Source: Sparassis latifolia (taxonomy: Eukaryota > Basidiomycota > Agaricomycetes > Polyporales > Sparassidaceae). From it: DNA of 64,000 nucleotides. Under the pieces are notes generated by a model that was not told the DNA's origin, ran no database searches, and saw nothing but the letters and a program-made list of their open reading frames with translations. The stretch spans positions 620,001 to 684,000 of the forward strand of contig CM031557.1 of NCBI GenBank assembly GCA_018466975.1, in the 5' to 3' direction. The position numbers were made by a program, and so were the translations under genes. Shown in pieces: positions 45,652 to 56,161 of the stretch. Numbering within the stretch: position 1 is the stretch's first letter; each line of letters begins with the position of its first letter.

Positions 45652-46850
45652 TCATAGTGCCGTTCCACGTTCGAAACTTGCACGGATCTCTGCAGTGTAC
45701 TTGTCGTAGTATCGGGCAATCTACAATGCAGTAAGGTGGTCAGAACATCGACAAGTATAATGAGTGAAGCAAAGCCCGTACCTTTTTGTTGAATACCCGG
45801 TTCCTCTCGTTGATGTATGTGATATCGCCCTCGTCTTCGTTGAGCCGCTTCCTGGAAAACTTGCTCTTCTTGTCAATACTGGAGATGTTACACAAGTTTT
45901 AGACCAAGGTATAGAGAAATTATAGAATGCGCACTCTCGATTGATCTTGCCGACCACTCTGTCAATAGCCTCTTCGCTCGGTTTGTTGTCCGCATAAAGA
46001 AGGCTGTTCGCATCACGATAAAGATATTCTGCAGCAAGTTGTTGTTGCTGACTGGTCGGTACCAACTGAAGGGACGGGAGTGAGCAGCTGGAAAACAACC
46101 ACTGGACCACGTTGAGCATACCTGCATTGACGAACCAGCTTTCGGGTCGAAATCATTCAGAGACGATGGGCCGTTGCTAAACTTTACTAGCGTGCCAGGT
46201 GCCAGACCCATCGCAATCTCCTTCTGCTTGTTGTAGGCAACCAAATCAGGCTTGATGAGGTCTAAGTCTTTCTTATATCGCCGTCGAGCAGCATGAGCAT
46301 CATCTGATGACAGTAGCTTACAATCAGCCGCATACGGAAGCCACTGCGTATAGTCAACGCACCATGAAATTCATAGTCTGCACGTCTTGCCTTCCGTGCC
46401 TTCTTCTTCTCCCATTCATCATTCTCCTCTATCGTCCACTCCCAGTTCTTCTGCCGCTCAACGTCTTCGCCCCGCTCCTCCGCGTCAGCTTTCGTACGCA
46501 AAATCTCCGCCAACTTCCGTTGTCTCTCCAGCCGGGCAGCTTCTCTCGCAGTAACTTTTGCTTTCGTGCTTTCTTCTATAACGGATGCACGGTTCGCAAG
46601 AGCTGAAGAGCGCTGCCATGAAGTCAGCGGGGAGTGCCAGATGGAACTCAAAGGTGAGACAACACACCATCTTCTTCCGCAGCTGGTCCATCTTCGCCTT
46701 ACGCTCCTCCACAGTCATCTTGCCTTCACCCTCCTTGTTCCCCTCTGTCTCGGCCTCATCCTCCGTGCTTGTCATCTTCTCGACAAATTCTTCCGCGGCT
46801 TCTGCGAGGTCGTGAAGCACATTAACTGCCGCTGAAGGCCCTGCGGACAT
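45652..46850 (-). CDS. SYF2: SYF2 pre-mRNA-splicing factor
   Basis: Component of the NineTeen/Prp19-associated complex in the activated spliceosome; nuclear. Exons from ATG 46850: 46850-46668, 46612-46363, 46303-46122, 46065-45935, 45878-45782, 45720-45652; five introns of 55-61 nt, phase consistent, 303 residues. Family blocks in order: an acidic N-terminus, AREAARLERQRKLAEILR (coiled coil), KNWEWTIEENDEWEKK, HAARRRYKKDLDLIKPDL, an internal fungal linker, IDKKSKFSRKRL, and the terminal DITYINERNRVFNKKIARYY with KYTAEIRASFERGT, the most conserved part of SYF2. Complete, and start is secure because only one Met precedes the acidic region. It is transcribed divergently from a kinase gene across 301 bp. 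Confidence 0.94.
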
Positions 46851-47151
46851 AATTAACTACAGATCGTGTCAGGTATAGATGAGGGCCTGAGCCTGAGACT
46901 GTAGGGTGATGGGTAATGGGGAGTCAACTTGAGGCGGAAAGGCGCGAATAGGCGCTTTGGCGCCACAAAACAGTGTTGCTTACGTAGAACCCGGATTAGG
47001 CAAGTACCTATGTTCGAATTTCTCTGTTACGTGTCTCTGATTTCAAGGCTGACTCTGAATCTCTCGTTCTCATGCTGCTGAGTAGGGGATATACAGGCAT
47101 AATATCAGACGTTCTATTCTCTGTATCTCTCTTTAATCTGGTCTCTTATCG
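46851..47151. promoter_or_regulatory. Bidirectional promoter region (SYF2 / kinase)
   Basis: The 301 bp between the two divergent ATGs must contain both promoters. It includes a C/T-rich stretch directly upstream of the kinase ATG (CTCTGTATCTCTCTTTAATC and neighbours), common before fungal transcription starts. No TATA box is convincing. Confidence 0.55.
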
Positions 47152-49849
47152 ATGACTTTCGAGGCTGTCAACGAATCCTGTATGCTCTTGCTACCTAGTG
47201 CAACGGACTACTGGTACGAAGAAGCTCAAGCATACATCGTCGACGGCAAAAGATACAACTCTTGTTCTGCTGTGTACAATGCTTCTACTTCCGTGACAGG
47301 TTTTCCATCAATGTCTTCCCCTTCCTTGGCTCCAGCCAGTGACGTTCGTCACCAGATATCTTCCACTGGTGCTGTTGAAGCCATAAGCGCAGTTAATTAT
47401 GACTCGTCCTACTGCTCCGCGCAGGGCACTCTTGATGTTCATTTTTCTCTTTCATCTTCTCGTCTTCTTGCTTCCACCTCATATGAGAAAGCTGAATTGT
47501 CATGCGCTGAGGACCGCACCTTCGTCACTTCCAAGTCTTGGAGCGCAATGCTTGACTCAAAATTCGATACGGACAGCCGGCTCCTCTCCTTTGTATCTCA
47601 GCCGCTATTACTTCCTCGTGCAGACTTACTCGACTCTCTGCCGTTGCTGTCTGATGCGCCAGTCCGCCAGGTAGTCTCTGTGTCTGAACATCTCTGTCAA
47701 AATAGATGGTCTTCTACTATCCCTCTTTCATCTCTCACATTCCTAAGAACTCTTGGCAGTGGTGCTTCTGGAAAGGTCCTTCTGGCCGAACACCCAGCGC
47801 CAACTCCGGATGCTGGGACGAGCGTGTTTGCGGTGAAAGTATTACAGAAGAGTACGATGTCTGACTTCGATGTGCATGATCTACGACACGAGATCGGACT
47901 GCTGGCTACTATTGCTAGAGAAGATGAACTAGAAGAGGTTGGCAAGCATCGGCCGTTAGGATTGGAATTCGTGCAGAGGACCTTTTGTAGCATGCAGAAT
48001 ACTGCGCATGTCTTTATCGTGATGGTGCGTCGCGATATCATATCTATTAATTTGTCATGATTTACGTAGACTCGAAACAGGATTATCACCCTGTGCCACT
48101 CTCCCACCCAGACATCCTCTACCAGCTGCGTCTGCGCTGGCCAACGACACCTCCGCTCTTGTCTGTCTCGGTATCTCTGCCTGTCGCGTTCACTTCATCT
48201 CGTTCAATTACTCTCCCTCACGACGAAGCGCTGCACACTCTCCGTCTACTCTCAGCAGAGCTCGTTCTAGGCCTGGCATTTCTGCACTCTCGGGGGATCG
48301 TCCATCAAGACCTGAAGCCGACAAACGTGATGGTGTCCTCCGCTGGACATGCAGTCATCACTGACTTAGGTTCTGCTAAGTCCTTACCGCTTCTGAAAGA
48401 CCCTGACGGCACCTGCGTTGCATCGTCTTCAACCGCTTCGTCCGTGTGGACTTCATCTTCTCTGAGTCGTAGTTCGGGCGACTATCAGCCTAGGCGCTAC
48501 CGTTCCATCGTCGTACTGCCGCACGAGTCTGTTTCTTACACTCCTCAGTATGCCGCTCCTGAGTTGCTGGGAAGCTACCCCCGGTATGACCCGGACGAAG
48601 TGCTCGAGTACGACGAGAGAGTAGACTACTGGAGTCTCGGCATCATGCTGCGCCAACTAGCCACTGGGAAACCACCCCAATTGGATGAAGCCAACGACGC
48701 ATGGGAGAGGCTCAGCGATGGAGATACCCCGAATACAGCCCCGGAAGACCAGCTCGGTCTCGCTGGAGACCTCGCAGCCTTTGTTGCAGCTGTGAGTATT
48801 CGTTTGCCTCGGTGACTTACTGCGACTGCTGATGTGGTGGAAAGATGCTCGCTCATGACCCAGATGATCGTCTTAACGGGCCTGAAGTCGAAAAGCATCC
48901 ATTCTTTGACCTATTGCATGACCTCTGGGACGAGATCGCAGCATTGCAGCATCCTCCTTTTCCCGAGCACTCCTTGGTGTCCGTGGACGACGACGACACC
49001 ACCCTCGACTTAACACCCGAAGATGCACCGGGAGGAGCTGAATGGAAGCCAATGCCGGGTACTGTTAGACGCATGTTCGACGAAGCCGCCGCTCTGTCAG
49101 ACATTCCTTGGACGAATGAGTACGAACCACCAGTGCTCGACGAGGATGACTCCGATTATTACTCTATGGTGTGCACGGGAAGTTATCAAGGAGACGACGG
49201 GCAAGGTATTCTTGAGGATGGCCATAACAGGGAGGCTTTGGATATGGTTAGACTGCAGGCTCCAGGTCCGCTGCATGGCGAAGAGGACCTCCCAGAAAAA
49301 GGATTCCACGAAAAATCGTTCCCAGTGGTGCGGATTGTAGTCCCGAGTCCGCCCGTCACTTGTCTCCCTACACTCTGTCTATCTGCAGATCTTGCATTGC
49401 CAGGTGTCAGCGACGTCATACCTCCCTTGGCACTACTTTGTCATGATCCTTCGAGATCTCATCTGCCACCTCCGGATTCAATGGATGCACCGCCCATCGT
49501 GGACATGATGATGCTGCCTACTTTGCCAGTTCCCGCTGCCCATTCCCTTCGTCGACGTTCAGGTGTGCGCAATCTGCGCAAGGTGTTCAGGACTTCAGCC
49601 AAGCCTCATCGTCGTCCTGCCGCTAATCCCACTGTCGTGTTTGATGTTTCCTACCAGGCACCTCAGACGCTGACCTGGGCGTTCGAGCATCAGATCACCC
49701 TTGCACTATTGACCACAATGGACTACCAGCGCACTGTTCGGGCTGCGATCAAGTGCGTTAGCGACGAAGATGCCAAGGCCAGGCCTGCCAGTGCTCGCCT
49801 CAGTCTCAAAGGCTTCTTCCATAGAGTCAAGCAGCTGATTCGCCATTGA
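47152..49849 (+). CDS. Divergent Ser/Thr protein kinase with long N- and C-terminal extensions
   Basis: Exons 47152-48024, 48081-48791 and 48845-49849 (introns 56 and 53 nt) give 862 residues. The first 200 residues are Ser-rich and probably disordered. The kinase domain begins LRTLGSGASGKVLLAEHP with the lysine in FAVKVLQKS; the hinge is FIVMDYHPVPLS. The catalytic loop is HQDLKPTNVM (HQD for HRD) and the metal motif is ITDLGSAKS (DLG for DFG); the Lys, Asp and Asp residues needed for catalysis are all kept. A Ser-rich insert precedes YAAPELLG, then DERVDYWSLGIML and HDPDDRLNGPEVEKHPFF. The order resembles AGC kinases, but assignment to a subfamily is not safe. The C-terminal 330 residues are acidic, then Pro-rich and basic. 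Confidence 0.82.
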
Positions 49850-50520
49850 CTGGCTGGTGCTTCCCCGATAGTCTTAAGGTCGTTTCAGGTGCAACTGCTG
49901 CACCCGTTCCTCGATCGACACCTCTGTGTCATATAGACCTATCTCACTACCGAAATCTGCTTGAAGTATCTTATTCACTATCGTTATGTCATCATTCTTG
50001 TCCGTCCCTGTAAAATTCCACCTTGCCTGCCAATTACCTGCTCGCACGTACTTCTCCGAGCCACGTTCACCCTATATGCCAATTTTTCATACCACATACG
50101 AAAGAGCTCAAACCTGAGCTAGACCGTAGATGCAATGAGGACTATTCTCTCATATACACGTTCCACACTGGGCGGGTAGAGCGACCGTGGCCTGCGTTTT
50201 GGGCGCTCAAGGTGAGATTAGGATAAGTACGTGACATCGCAACCGCGCGCAGCCTCAGTCGCTGCCTATCTCGTCTTTCCAATATTCTCACCCTCCCAAT
50301 TGTGAACAGAGACTTTGAATCTGACGCAGGTAGAGGGCGAAGACTCGATCGCCAGAACGAACGGACCAAAAGACATTCCATTCAACCGTATCCACAGGAG
50401 AAATTAGTGAACTCATACAACCTCTACCGTATACATGCCTATGCTTAAATAATCGCATACCCTGGGAGAGACGCAACTCTGTAGTAGGCGTCTATGCGAA
50501 GATTTGAAACTCGGGTTTTG
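49850..50520. other. Convergent 3' spacer
   Basis: 671 bp between the kinase stop (plus) and the transaldolase-like stop (minus), with only short chance frames. Confidence 0.5.
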
Positions 50521-52060
50521 CTAGTCTTTGGTTCCAATCGCGAAAGTCACTTTGCGTAGGGCGTCTTTACCTTTAGACTTGCGCGGTCCGCACTCAGATT
50601 TTGTCGTCGAATCCCGTGAGCGTCGTTCAGAGCAATGTGCATCAGAACTCAGCATTCGCGGGTGATCGTCATCACCTTTAGGCCTGTTGGCCTGTGCCAG
50701 CCTCCGCCTCTGGTGCCTTAGAAATTCCTCCGTCAGCACTATTCTCACCTGTTGCAAGCATATTTTCATGGGTGTCATGCCGGAGACAAAAGCCTTCTGG
50801 GCCAGGGCGCACATGTCAGTGGGCAGCAGAGACATGAGTTGGCGCCCAGATGACTGAGCGTCCCGCCCAAGTATGCCAACAGTCTCTTTTGGTGCTTGAA
50901 GTTCGGCAGGGTTGAGGGAGCAGTAGTCCGCTGGGGATGTAGTTGACAGTGCTTCGGTTGCTATTGCATCCCCTAGACAGCATGTGAAGGGTCCGGCCAT
51001 GCTCCGCAATTGCTTGATCTGCGTCCGACGCGGTTATCCACGAAGGAAATTGAACTATGTGCGAGGGTACGTACGTGATTCAAGCCGGTGACTACGAGCT
51101 TTGGTTTACAATGGAGCTGGAAGAGTGCACCGGTGTTTCTGATAGCTGCGATCACCTCCGCCTCTTGATCACACTGGACGGGACACAGTTGACGAAGCTT
51201 TCATGCATGTCAGCGTCGTGGTCCGTCCCGAACAGTAAATGATCGCCAACCGCTTGAAAATCGTATGTAACTGCAGCCGCTCCGGTGTCGCCAGAGATTA
51301 TTGCATGCAACAGACTCGATACCATGACCATATTGGTGCGTATGCCATACTGGTCGTGGAGCATCTTCGCAGCAATTAGACCTTCTTTCGTAGCAGGTAT
51401 CTGCAAGAACCATGCAGTAATCTGCCGTGGCAGGACTGGTTGAACTTACTGAGATAACGATGTTAGTGCTGTCAAAACCCCTCGATGTAAAGATTTGAAT
51501 CAACTCCGTGGCCTCTTGTATGATCATATCGGTGTTATCTGAGAAGAAAGGGTCGATGAAAGTGTAATGGTCCCTGTCTGGCACGCATTGCATAATTGTT
51601 ATCCCGAGATGAAACACCTGCCCCGCAGTCAGTGAGGTGCAAAAAGAGGACAAGAGCGATATTTACATATAACTTCAGGAGCCTTGCCGTGAGGTCCTGA
51701 TATGAGCCTACTTTAGAGCTTCTGACCAAATAGTGAATGTTAGCTTTCCTGATGATTTGTATCGGTGACTCACGACTCCGCCATCAATTCTTGCAAAGCA
51801 TCATCAAAGCAACCGCGATAGTCTTCCCTCTTTATAGCCTCCCATGCGAGAGCGGGGGTGAGGACGGTTCCGTCGAAAGGGGCTGTACATAGAGCTGTAG
51901 TTCAACGCATTAGCACGAAGCGACCGATGCATCACATTAGCGACGTACTGCGGAAGTCCAACGTCTCCGACAGGAAGCAAGTGCCGTAGGAACGCAGACT
52001 GTCCCACAAGGTGGACGACTGGAGAATTGCTGGAGCAGCTACAGACCTGGGCCTCGACAT
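50521..52060 (-). CDS. Transaldolase-like TIM-barrel enzyme
   Basis: Family of Schiff-base aldolases that transfer three-carbon units between sugar phosphates. Exons from ATG 52060: 52060-51949, 51894-51774, 51721-51667, 51617-51450, 51400-51251, 51173-51075, 51018-50521; introns 49-77 nt, phase consistent, 400 residues. Recognisable blocks: APFDGTVLTPALAWEA, the strand NIVISIPATKEGLIAAK (IPAT is the family signature), GIRTNMVMVSSLLHAIISG, ALFQLHCKPKLVVTGLNH with a candidate Schiff-base Lys, and QLRSMAGPFTCCLGD. Compared with classical transaldolase the start is short and the C-terminus carries a long Arg-rich tail (HQRRRLAQANRPKGDDDH). Activity in the pentose phosphate route is therefore plausible but unproven. 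The donor of intron 5 (GTTGGC) is weak, so that junction is least certain. Confidence 0.78.
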
Positions 52061-53156
52061 GTTGTGGATGCGAACTGATGCTCAAGGTGTAAGGCAAGGT
52101 CGGTGACTGTGGCCAATGAGTGTGAGATTCTGAACTTGCATATTTATACCCTTTCCGCACCCTATTGTGCTTGGACATCTGTCGTGGCGTCATTGATGGA
52201 ACTTCCAAAGGCATGCCACTCACCCTGCCGCGTTTTTATGCACAACGCCAATGAAGTTCTGGCCGCGAGGCGCTGCAACCACTGGCAGTGGCGTCTCCGT
52301 GGTGACCGTCGATTTTCGTTGGTGCTTGGGCCACCGATATGCGTACGCCTTTGTTCCGCTTTCGCCTGTGCCCGCCAGCCATCACAAAGAACGTTTCTGG
52401 CACGCACGACCAACGAGGCCCCGATATGCCTTAAGGTGGCCTCAATCTAGATGGCGATGGTGTGACGTCATTATAAGTCCCACAATTGAACAAACCTGAG
52501 ATCTGCAACTCAATCTTCTTTCCTACTGGAGACACACTCACCATGATACACTTTGCTAGATTCGCCAAAGGTCAGCCGTTAGGTGCAGAAGAAGAGAAGA
52601 GTCTGCCGAAACGTAGGAGGATGCCGCGCTCCTTTGTAGCATTTTAGTGTACTGCAAGCTGCTGGCAGGCGTACTGTCGAACAGATAACATCGAAGCTCG
52701 CACATGAAGCTGGTAGCTTCTTGACGATGAATCGATGACGCATCGCGCATGTCGTGCGCCGTTACGTTCAGAGTCTGACCTGGAAAGCGTGACCGTCAAT
52801 GAACGAATTACTAAAATTAGGACCTGGCGCACGAGTATCGGTCGAAGGACGTGTATTAATGAGTGTAAGCTAAGTACCATCGCCGGCGTCGTATATACGT
52901 CGTGAGCAAGCATGCATATGTAGGTTTCATGAAGAGCAACTGCTAGGCGGAGCATATATATGAGCGAGGCAGAGGAGCTTGGGTCAGAGACACGTCCCGC
53001 GACTGCGCAAAGGGGAGGATATAAACTACCACGATAAACCGACCAAACACCAAGGGTTTCAACCATAGATCAGAACGCGCAGACCGACAAGTGACAAAGT
53101 TGGAGAAGATAACTAACCCACCCGGAAGAGAAAGAACAAATATGGAAGGGCCAAGT
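52061..53156. other. Spacer without supportable gene
   Basis: About 1.1 kb between the transaldolase-like gene start and the 3' end of the GPI-protein gene. It contains a 140-codon minus frame (53066-52644) and shorter plus frames that match no family; these probably overlap the 3' untranslated region of the GPI-protein gene and the promoter of the transaldolase-like gene. Confidence 0.45.
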
Positions 53157-54250
53157 TCAGAAGAACATCGCGGCGAAAACTGCGACGGCGAGACCGGCAG
53201 CGCCTGAGACAGGGCTAACGCCGACGATGCTAGCGCCGTTGGACTTGCTGCTCGTGGCGGTTGCGGATGCCGAGTGCGAGCCCGAGCTCGCGCTGCTGGC
53301 CTTGGACGATGTCGCAGACGGAGTGCTGGACGTAACGGCGACCGCGGTGGACGAGGCAGACGCGGCAGTAGTCGGGCCAATGGGGGCAGTGGACTGGCCG
53401 CTGATCTCGGACGACTCCGCCGCATCGAATTGGCCACTCATGCCGCTCAGCCTACGCAAAACATTAGAGCATGCTCACGATTGTGCAAGGGGGCAGTAAC
53501 ACTTACGCGAACTTCGCGGAGAAGGCCTCCTCAGGGTAGTTCGTACCGTTCTGGAGGAGGCTAAGCGACTGGAAGCGGATGAAGCTGTGGACAGCGGCGG
53601 TCAAGAAATACACCATATATGGCAGAACATGAGGATACGTACTATTCATTCGATTCGGGGCCTATGGTCGGGTCGGGGGTGAAGACGATCGAAGTAGTCG
53701 ACGACACATTGACACTAGCGACGATCTGCTGCACTTGCGTCTACAGTGGAAGGCAGAAAAAAAAGTCAGTTCGTTCAATTCTAAGTAGACATAACCGTAT
53801 TACGAAGAACGAGGCCTAGATTGCGACATGCAATTTTCAGGCACCAACGAGGACGAGCGCCAAACGAAATCAGCGACCACTCCGGCGGTTACGCGTAAAA
53901 CGCAATGTCAAATGCACAAACTCTCCCACCGACGTTGACACTTCAATCACGGCGTAGTGATAGATACGAAACAAGAACGAAACCTTGTACACACCTGGAC
54001 AAGGGCGTTCCCAACAAAGATGCCCACCGACGCGGTGCCGAACTGTGTCAGAGACGGGTAGTCCCCGCTATCCTGCCAGGTGATAGTCTGCTGCTGGCCA
54101 GCGGGCCAGGAGGTGGTTGCGATGGGCTCAGTGATCTGAAAAATACTTGTCAAACGAAGATTTCTGCGTGGATGAGAAGACACGCACGTAGACATTGGCG
54201 AGAGCCGAGGGAACGATAGCAAGAGCGGCGAGAAGTGCGGAAGCGAACAT
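53157..54250 (-). CDS. KRE9/KNH-type Ser/Thr-rich GPI-anchored cell-wall protein
   Basis: Secreted wall or membrane glycoprotein. Exons from ATG 54250: 54250-54188, 54135-53995, 53740-53643, 53584-53507, 53451-53157; 224 residues. The signal peptide is FASALLAALAIVPSALA. The KRE9/KNH domain follows: TEPIATTSWPAGQQQTITW, SVGIFVGNALVQ, QQIVASVNVSSTTSIVFTP, NEYFIRFQSLSL, then FSAKFALSGMSGQF. The last 90 residues are a Ser/Thr/Ala stalk for O-glycans, ending in an omega-site-like SNGAS and a hydrophobic tail (AAGLAVAVFAAMFF), as needed for GPI attachment. In yeast this family supports beta-1,6-glucan; here wall function is inferred. Intron 2 is 254 nt, about four times longer than the others. Confidence 0.9.
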
Positions 54251-55888
54251 TTTGAGCAGTTTCTTTGACGACAACGAAAGGAATGTGGTGCTGAAAGAGC
54301 GAAAGGACGCGCTGGGGAGCGAGTGGATTGGCAACGGGGAGTGTGTTGTCGTAGTTGAAAAACAAGAGAGCTGGCGCCATACAAATAGCTTTTGCGGACA
54401 TTCAAAATTCGTTGATGGATGTCCGCATATAGCTGGCAGATTTCTTTCCCAGTTTCCGCGTCTGTCACGGTGCGGCAGGTCCTGTCGAATAAATCTCAGG
54501 CATACACGGAAGTCCCGAGTGCGTAAGTTTGCACGGCCAGAGTCAAGATATGTCTTCCAGCTGCTGCTGGAGTTCGATTTTCTCCCTCGGTATCAATTTG
54601 TGTTGTTCGCATCATCTACAATATGCACGCTTTAAATGCTCATCTGTTTTGTGCGCTCAGGACTTTATCAGGCCTCATTCACTACCTTCATGGACACAAT
54701 GCCGCGGAACGAATTGATAGCCTGTGGTACACCGTCCCCTTTCATTGACATCTTCAAATATTGATTGCAAACCTAGGGTATTGGGCATTCCGGCGATACG
54801 CACCTCACGCATGAACTACTGCTTGGCAGAGGCTGCGCCTAACTTCTGTAAACTGAAGTTCATGCGGGATCGAGGCGATTGCATGGACGTCGCACCCGAA
54901 CGTGCGCCGGAGCCTTCAGGAATATGGACTCGTTCAAGTGACGCGCTTCAGATCTCAGAAGTCAGGCTACGCGTCGTTCACTCCCAATAATCCTCGCCGG
55001 GAGCGTGCGAGCCTCGTGTGCTTGCGGTAACGTGAACGACCTAGGCGATCGCGTTTCAGTATGAAGACGATTGAAGACCCTTCGGTAGAATTATTACTAT
55101 TGCGTGACTTGTCGCAGGGGTGAAGTTGCAAGGGAAGGACGGTACCTCCGACAGCGCTGTCGAGGGCTGTCGGCCTAACTTCCCAGATACCACCATCTAT
55201 TCTATAACCAAAGGGGTCAAGAACGATAGTGACAGGATCCATTCATAAGCTTCCGATTTTGATTACGATATGTATGGTAGAAAGCCACGAAGAGATCCCT
55301 GTTCTTGACCATAACCTTGACCATAATGCCAATCGCTCTGGGATTGCAAAATGTCGTTCGTCCAGCATATCGTGAAGCCCAAATAGTGTCTGTTCGTGGG
55401 GAGACTTGGTAGAAGTGCAACTAGTAAGTATATTGCTTTAATATTATGCTCTAATCTCCGGGTGCTCTGAAGGGATCGCGGCACAAGATGTAGCCGGGCG
55501 CAGGCCTCCTCGGTGGCTGCTGCCCACCGAGGAGCCTCCAAACAAGAATTACATTCGGGTTTGACCCGTTTTTCCTGAGAGACAGGCTATCTACACATAA
55601 TGTACTAGAGGTGGGATGGTGGGTCGCTCGAAGAGAGGCTAGCGGGCCGTCAGATGAACGTCAGACTCAGAGGAAGGATGTTGCACGACCGGAGTCTCAC
55701 CTAGTGGGCAGCCTGATGAAAGTCAGAGCGAGAGTGCCCTCCCCTGTCAGGTCTGAGTATCGCTGCTCGCAACGGAAGCAGGCAGGGTACGGCGCCGACC
55801 GGAGTCAGCGCGGAACGGCCGCTTTAGGTCGTTAGCACAGCGCGTTCGATTAGACTTGGTAAATAAATACTATTAACCTCGATTAAAG
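54251..55888. other. Spacer without supportable gene
   Basis: The stretch contains only short, unrelated open frames on both strands (for example 55242-54967 minus and 55611-55835 plus). A strong hairpin lies at 55506-55533. The first few hundred bases upstream of 54250 are the promoter of the GPI-protein gene. Confidence 0.45.
55506..55533. other. Perfect 11-bp inverted repeat (hairpin)
   Basis: CTCCTCGGTGG and CCACCGAGGAG are separated by CTGCTG, giving an 11-bp GC-rich stem with a 6-base loop. It is not followed by a T run and lies in a spacer; its role is unknown. Confidence 0.7.
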
Positions 55889-55907
55889 ACGCGTAAGGTG
55901 TCACGTG
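55889..55907. promoter_or_regulatory. MluI cell-cycle box and CACGTG box upstream of ORC3
   Basis: ACGCGT at 55889-55894 matches the MCB element bound by MBF in fungi, which drives G1/S genes including replication factors. A CACGTG palindrome follows at 55902-55907. They lie about 270 and 255 bp upstream of the ORC3 start. The match is exact, but a six-base word can occur by chance. Confidence 0.45.
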
Positions 55908-56161
55908 GGGCGCGTCCTCGATCGCGTTCCGTTTCGGGAGACGCAAAAGTACTAGACTGGCCACCCACTCCACCACTGCCGATTTTTCTCTCATTTCAGG
56001 ACTACTATTCATTTGAAGGTGAGCGGACGACGCTGAAATGGCAACAGGCTCAGCATATTGTATTATGCTGAATAAAAGTTCGAGCCAGTTGTCAACTCAA
56101 TCCGGCGCTGAATACATCACCTCCGTCCTGATCGTGGCAGAGTGTCTGCATATACAACCAA

